A DNA stretch of 22,038 nucleotides from JAEUJM01 sp044221555 (GTDB lineage Bacteria; Actinomycetota; Acidimicrobiia; Acidimicrobiales; DATDAH01): positions 1 to 22,038 of the forward strand of contig JBGAOY010000040.1 of NCBI GenBank assembly GCA_044221555.1, written 5' to 3'. A model generated the notes under the pieces. It worked only from the letters and a program-made list of their open reading frames with translations. It did not search any database and had not been told where the DNA came from. Shown in pieces: positions 18,445 through 22,038 of this stretch; position 1 is the first letter of the stretch, and every line of letters begins with the position of its first letter. The position numbers and the translations under genes are program-made.

Positions 18445-19600
18445 CGTCCAACGCGGCCAGGTACGCGTCGGCGTTGCGGACGAGCTCGGGCACCGAGTCG
18501 CCCCCGAACTTGCGGCACACCTCGTCGGCCAGCACCAGGGCCATCATGGTCTCGGCCACCACCCCCATGGCGGGGACGGCAGTGACGTCGGTGCGCTCCT
18601 TGAACGAGACCGTCTCCTGCTTGGTGACCGTGTCGACGGTCTTCAGCGTCGGGCGGTTCAGGGTGGCCAGCGGCTTCATCGCCACCCGAGCGATCACCAC
18701 CTCACCGGTGGAGATGCCCCCCTCCACGCCGCCGGCCAAGGTGGACTCGCGCCGGTAGCGCTGGTCGTCCGCGTCCCAGGCGATGGGGTCGTGCGCCGCG
18801 CTCCCCCGTCGGGTGGCCACCTCGAAGCCGTCGCCGATCTCCACCCCCTTCACGGCCTGGATGCTCATGAGGGCCTGGGCCAGCAGCGCGTCGAGCTTGC
18901 GGTCCCAGTGGACGTGGCTGCCCAACCCGACGGGCACCCCGTAGGCCACCACCTCGACCACGCCGCCGAGTGAGTCGCCGTCCTTCGACGCGGCCTTGAT
19001 CTCGTCGATCATGGCCGCCTCGGCGTCGGGGTCGAAGCAGCGCACGGGCGACTCGTCGACCTGGTGGAGGTCGGCCGGCTCGGGCCGGGCGGTGGCCTTC
19101 GACTCGATCGGGCCGATGGCGACGACGTGCGAGACGATCGAGACGCCCAGCTCGGACAGGAGGCGCTTGGCCACGGCCCCGGCCGCCACCCGAGCCGCGG
19201 TCTCGCGGGCCGAGGCCCGCTCGAGCACGTTGCGGGCATCGGTGAAGCCGTACTTCTGCATGCCGGCGAGGTCGGCGTGACCGGGGCGGGGCTGGGTGAG
19301 CGGGGCCGCGGTCTCGCCGGGGGCGGGCGACATCTCCTCCTCCCACTTGCGCTCCCACTCGGTGTTGCCGATCTCGATGGCGACCGGTGAGCCGAGCGTG
19401 CGGCCGTGACGGATGCCGCCGAGGAGGCGCAACTCGTCCTGCTCGAAGCGCATGCGCGGCCCGCGTCCGTACCCGAGGCGGCGGCGGGAGAGCTCGGCCT
19501 GGATGTCGGCCGCGGTGACCTCGAGGCCCGCGGGCAGGCCCTCGATCACGACCACGAGGGCCTGACCGTGCGATTCGCCGGCGGTGAGGTAGCGCAACAT
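18419..19600 (-). CDS. aroC: Chorismate synthase
   Basis: Final shikimate-pathway step: EPSP to chorismate using reduced FMN. 393 residues, normal for the family. It has AGESHG at 7-12 with the catalytic His11, SRRRLGYGRGPRM at 38-50, RPGHADLAGMQKYGF at 105-119, NVLERASARETAARVAAGA at 124-142 and, near the C-terminus, LKTVDTVTKQ and ERTDVTAVPA. ATG 19600 yields the expected start MLRYLTAGESHG. No clear ribosome-binding site or -10/-35 pair was found in the 31 bases upstream. It is the first gene of the aro-efp-nusB run, after a 257-base spacer that holds direct repeats. Confidence 0.97.
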   Translation of the reverse strand: MLRYLTAGESHGQALVVVIEGLPAGLEVTAADIQAELSRRRLGYGRGPRMRFEQDELRLLGGIRHGRTLGSPVAIEIGNTEWERKWEEEMSPAPGETAAPLTQPRPGHADLAGMQKYGFTDARNVLERASARETAARVAAGAVAKRLLSELGVSIVSHVVAIGPIESKATARPEPADLHQVDESPVRCFDPDAEAAMIDEIKAASKDGDSLGGVVEVVAYGVPVGLGSHVHWDRKLDALLAQALMSIQAVKGVEIGDGFEVATRRGSAAHDPIAWDADDQRYRRESTLAGGVEGGISTGEVVIARVAMKPLATLNRPTLKTVDTVTKQETVSFKERTDVTAVPAMGVVAETMMALVLADEVCRKFGGDSVPELVRNADAYLAALDGGAGPARA

Positions 19601-19721
19601 CGTGTCCGAGGTTAGTTAGCCGTACCCCTGATCCCGCTGTCCGTTGCCTCGGAGGCCGTCGCCCGACCCAAGCTCGAGGCGCGTTGAGCGAGGGAGGCAG
19701 TGGCCATCGACCCAGGGGTCG

Positions 19722-19851
19722 AGGCGCGGCGAGCGAGGGACGAGCGAGCCTTGACGATGCGATGAGGCGCCAGCCGAAGAGCAGTCGAACAGGCGCGGCG
19801 AGCGAGGGACGAGCGAGCCATGACGATGCGATGAGCCGCCAGGCGAAGAGC
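19722..19851. repeat. Pair of 61-base direct repeats between the acyl-CoA dehydrogenase gene and aroC
   Basis: Copy 1 (19722-19782) and copy 2 (19791-19851) match at 58 of 61 bases, separated by eight bases. Each contains GGCGCGGCGAGCGAGGGACGA and later CGATGCGATGAG. A shorter degenerate copy starts near 19677 (AGGCGCGTTGAGCGAGGGAGG). The whole 257-base spacer (19601-19857) is otherwise without a recognisable gene; a 69-codon minus frame through it merely translates the repeats. No T-run terminator was seen. It may be an intergenic repeat family scattered in this genome. Confidence 0.8.
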
Positions 19852-19857
19852 CGAGAG

Positions 19858-21192
19858 CTACGCGTTCTTGGGGAGCTCCGCGAACGGCAGGGTCTTGTCG
19901 TTGTTGGGCTCCTTGGGGAGGCCGAGGACCCGCTCGCCGATGATGTTGCGCTGGATCTGGTCGGTGCCGCCGTAGATCGAGGGGCCCTGGGCGAACAACG
20001 CGGTGCCGGTGACGAGGGGCAGGAAGGGGTTGCCGGTGGCCTCCTCGATGGCCGAGCCGTCCTGGCCCTCGTAGGCGTGGAGCATCCCGCCGGCGCCGAC
20101 GATGCGCAGTCCCACGTCGCGGGTGAGCCGCATCATCTCGCTCATCGAGAGCTTGGCGATGTTGGGGATCCCGGGGATGTCCTTCCCGGCGGCCTTCGCC
20201 GCCTTCAGGCGCAGGCCGTTGAAGCGGCCGAGCTCGCCCAGGGTGTGCAGGCGCACCAGGTCCTGGCGGATGAGCGGGTCGGACGCCGTGCCGTTGCCCT
20301 TGGCCAGGTCGGTGAGCAGCTTGGTGCCGGCGGCGATGGGGCTGGCGGCCCGGCGACGGCTGCGGCGCTTGGCCGCTTCGCCGTCGCTGCTCACGAAGTC
20401 GCCCGCCCGCTTGCCGAGGTGACCCATGACCGTTCCCGGCGTCGCCGCGCTGCCCGCGGCGCTGCCGCCGCCCGATCCGAGGGTGGCGCGCTCGTGCATG
20501 AGCGTGGTGTTGGTGACGGCCCATCCCTTGCCCAGGCCGCCGATGAGGGCGCTGTCGGCCACCCGGGCCTCGCTGAGGAACACCTCGTTGAACATGGCGT
20601 GGCCGGTCATCTCGCGCAGGGGTCGCACCTCGACACCGGGCTGGTGCATCTCGATGGCGAAGTAGCTGATGCCCTGGTGCTTGGGCACGTTCGGGTCCGT
20701 GCGGGCGATGAGCATGCCCAGGTCGGCCACCTGGCCCGCAGAGGTCCAGACCTTCTGGCCCTCGACGATCCACTCGTCGCCGTCCTTGGTGGCCTTGGTG
20801 GTGAGCCCGGCGAGGTCGGAGCCCGCGCCGGGCTCGCTGAACAGCTGGCACCACCCTTGCTGCCCGGTGACGATGTCGCGGACGAACTTGTCGATCTGCT
20901 CCTGGGTGCCGTGGGTGGCGATGGTGGGGGCCGCCAGCATCAGGCCGAGGCCGCCGGGGGCACCGAGCGCGCCGTGGCGGGCGATCTCGTCCTGGACCCG
21001 CACCACGTCGTTGCGGGCCAGGCCGCGGCCGTAGGCGTTGACGGGCAGCCCGGGCGCCGACCAGCCGGCCAACCCGAGCCGCTCCCACCACTCGCCGACG
21101 GTGAGGTCGGGGTCCCAGTTCTCCTCGAGCCAGGCGCCGAGCTCGTCGATCACGTCGGTCGTCGCCGCTTCGTCCTGTGTGGCGTTGGCCAT
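19858..21192 (-). CDS. Acyl-CoA dehydrogenase family protein (FadE-like)
   Basis: Flavoprotein of the acyl-CoA dehydrogenase superfamily, likely alpha,beta-dehydrogenation of an acyl-CoA. 444 residues. FAD/substrate motifs are QLFSEPGAGSDLAGLTT at 116-132, KVWTSAGQVADLGMLIARTD at 147-166 and YGGTDQIQRNIIGERVLGLP at 407-426. The position of the MCAD catalytic Glu (YEGT) is Gly408, so the base must lie elsewhere; Glu234 in MHERATLG is a guess. Residues 239-290 form a Gly/Ser/Ala- then Arg-rich insert (including KRRSRRR) in the middle helical region. ATG 21192 follows GGGGGA four to five bases away. No electron-transfer or CoA-ligase gene is nearby, so the substrate is unknown; mycobacterial FadE proteins of this look act on fatty acids or steroid side chains. 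Confidence 0.88.
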   Translation of the reverse strand: MANATQDEAATTDVIDELGAWLEENWDPDLTVGEWWERLGLAGWSAPGLPVNAYGRGLARNDVVRVQDEIARHGALGAPGGLGLMLAAPTIATHGTQEQIDKFVRDIVTGQQGWCQLFSEPGAGSDLAGLTTKATKDGDEWIVEGQKVWTSAGQVADLGMLIARTDPNVPKHQGISYFAIEMHQPGVEVRPLREMTGHAMFNEVFLSEARVADSALIGGLGKGWAVTNTTLMHERATLGSGGGSAAGSAATPGTVMGHLGKRAGDFVSSDGEAAKRRSRRRAASPIAAGTKLLTDLAKGNGTASDPLIRQDLVRLHTLGELGRFNGLRLKAAKAAGKDIPGIPNIAKLSMSEMMRLTRDVGLRIVGAGGMLHAYEGQDGSAIEEATGNPFLPLVTGTALFAQGPSIYGGTDQIQRNIIGERVLGLPKEPNNDKTLPFAELPKNA

Positions 21193-21215
21193 CAGATCCC
21201 CCGGGGAGTCGTGGT

Positions 21216-21249
21216 CCCGCCGGCCTTGGCGGGAGCGCCGCCGATCGTA
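21216..21249 (-). promoter_or_regulatory. Hairpin and weak -10 box upstream of the acyl-CoA dehydrogenase gene
   Basis: CCCGCC and GGCGGG (21216-21221 with 21228-21233) form a 6-bp stem with loop AAGGCC (minus strand), 24 bases before the ATG. TACGAT at 21244-21249 fits a -10 box but has no convincing -35. The divergent spacer to the DUF222 gene holds nothing else I can name on this strand. Confidence 0.25.
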
Positions 21250-21377
21250 CGGACTGCGGGCACCGGCTCACCAGTTCCGGGATGCCTCCCAGATCGCCGC
21301 GGGAGCGGTCTCCGGGGTTTCGAAGCCACGAGTGCCTGCTGTCTAACATGAAATCACAGAAAACAATCTGAAAAGGC

Positions 21378-21406
21378 TTGAACGCTGGCTCGGGTGCGGG
21401 TATCCT
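21378..21406 (+). promoter_or_regulatory. Consensus promoter placed for leaderless translation of the DUF222 gene
   Basis: TTGAAC (21378-21383), a 17-base spacer and TATCCT (21401-21406) make a near-ideal housekeeping promoter. Seven bases separate the -10 box from ATG 21414, so RNA should start at or next to the start codon, leaving no leader. There is no ribosome-binding site, which agrees. This is the clearest promoter in the window. Confidence 0.75.
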
Positions 21407-21413
21407 CGAACAC

Positions 21414-22037
21414 ATGTTCCGGATCCTCCGAGCGATCAAGGCCCACCTGGCCGCCCTCGCCAAGGACTTCGATCCCGACACCCTCACCGTGGCCCAGGCC
21501 GCCGACGCGATCACCCTGCTCGCCGCCATCGAGAAAGCCGCGGCGGGGCTGCGGTTGCTGCTGGCCCGCCGCATCGACAACCAGAGCCTGTGGGGCGAGA
21601 GCGGGGAGCGGTCCGCGGCCGACTGGCTGGCCCGACAGACCGGCCAGTCCCCCCGCGACGCCGCCCGCGACCTGGAATGCTCCCGCCGGTTGCGCGCGCT
21701 GCCCGACGCGTCCGACGCGGTCCGCAACGGTGAGCTGTCGCCCGATCAGGCCAAAGCGGTGGCCGACGGCGCCGCCGCCGACCCCTCGTGCGAACAGGAG
21801 CTGTTGGACACCGCCCGGCGGGGGTCGCTGGGCGAGCTCAACCGGCGGGCCAAGGCCCGCAAGGCCGCGGCGTTGGGCGACGACGACGCCCGGGCCCGAG
21901 CCGCGCACCACAACCGGTCGTTCACCACCGGCACCAACACCCTGGGAGAAGGGTGGGGGCGCTTCAACGGGCCCGCCCACCTGGTGGCCCGCCTCAACGC
22001 CCAGCTCAAGCCCTTCATCGTACAAGCCTTCACCTAG
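21414..22037 (+). CDS. DUF222 (13E12-type) protein, N-terminal part only; ends at a TAG at the window edge
   Basis: The DUF222 domain is the N-terminal part of the 13E12 repeat family, usually followed by an HNH endonuclease domain in proteins of 400 or more residues and often present in many copies in actinobacterial genomes. Here ATG 21414 opens 207 codons: a helical start (MFRILRAIKAHLAALAKDF), then GERSAADWLARQTGQSPRDAARDL, NGELSPDQAKAVADGAA, and FTTGTNTLGEGWGRFNGPAH before VARLNAQLKPFIVQAFT. The TAG at 22035-22037 falls where the family normally continues with a charged EGR segment; no HNH motif is reached. It is either a nonsense-broken copy or a sequence error at a contig end. The frame is open 12 codons further upstream, but the promoter overlaps that part, which fixes the start at 21414. 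Confidence 0.7.
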   Translation: MFRILRAIKAHLAALAKDFDPDTLTVAQAADAITLLAAIEKAAAGLRLLLARRIDNQSLWGESGERSAADWLARQTGQSPRDAARDLECSRRLRALPDASDAVRNGELSPDQAKAVADGAAADPSCEQELLDTARRGSLGELNRRAKARKAAALGDDDARARAAHHNRSFTTGTNTLGEGWGRFNGPAHLVARLNAQLKPFIVQAFT

Positions 22038-22038
22038 G

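Noticed and set aside
19612..19821. A 69-codon minus-strand frame in the spacer before aroC
   Set aside because: It consists of translated direct repeats (RSSLARRA recurring), has no supporting ribosome-binding site that I could see, and lacks the double-overlap geometry of the pyr mini-frames.
19616..21727. A 703-codon minus-strand frame across the acyl-CoA dehydrogenase gene
   Set aside because: It overlaps the real gene in another frame and its sequence is low-complexity Arg/Pro/Gly with no family resemblance.

Overview
The window looks like chromosomal backbone of a very GC-rich actinobacterium, probably of the Acidimicrobiia. This rests on four things: the gene order, an mIHF gene, an actinobacterial-type CoaBC (AMHTEMW), and a DUF222/13E12-type gene at one edge. 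I saw no rRNA, tRNA, CRISPR array, prophage or complete insertion sequence. The taxon is inferred from gene content only.

All genes except the last are on the minus strand, so transcription runs from high to low coordinates. (1) 21414-22037, plus strand: a DUF222 protein with a textbook promoter placed for leaderless translation; it ends at a stop one base from the window edge. (2) 19858-21192: an acyl-CoA dehydrogenase. (3) 19601-19857: a spacer with two near-identical 61-base direct repeats. (4) 13440-19600: a tightly packed run aroC-aroK-aroB-aroQ-M24 peptidase-efp-nusB, with four of its junctions overlapping; it covers late shikimate-pathway steps and translation/transcription factors. 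The nusB gene encodes a NusB-linker-GNAT fusion. (5) 4235-13412: the pyrimidine operon pyrR-pyrB-pyrC-carA-carB-pyrD-pyrF, with promoter, leader RNA and pyrR start all visible. (6) 1-4207: mihF-gmk-rpoZ-coaBC-metK and the beginning of priA. Blocks 4-6 follow the order known from Streptomyces and mycobacteria.

The most interesting part is the pyrimidine operon. Its leader holds a clear PyrR-binding hairpin with hexaloop CCGUGA and upper stem, purine internal loop and lower stem, ending two bases before the Shine-Dalgarno sequence of a TTG-started pyrR. Just inside that reading frame lies an intrinsic-terminator-like hairpin that competes with a 12-bp alternative stem. The three longest gaps between the pyr genes (pyrR-pyrB, pyrC-carA, carA-carB) each hold a tiny open frame of 22, 35 or 39 codons. 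Each starts on the stop codon of the gene before it (GTGA or ATGA), has a strong Shine-Dalgarno sequence, and stops on the start codon of the next gene (ATGA or TGATG). My inference is that they are relay mini-cistrons that carry translational coupling, and so PyrR control, through the operon. The pyrD product looks like class 1B, but its usual partner gene pyrK is not in the cluster.

Both ends look abnormal. The PriA-like sequence becomes unrecognisable in the first 180 bases, and the DUF222 gene stops where the family normally continues. The window may be a whole contig with unreliable ends.
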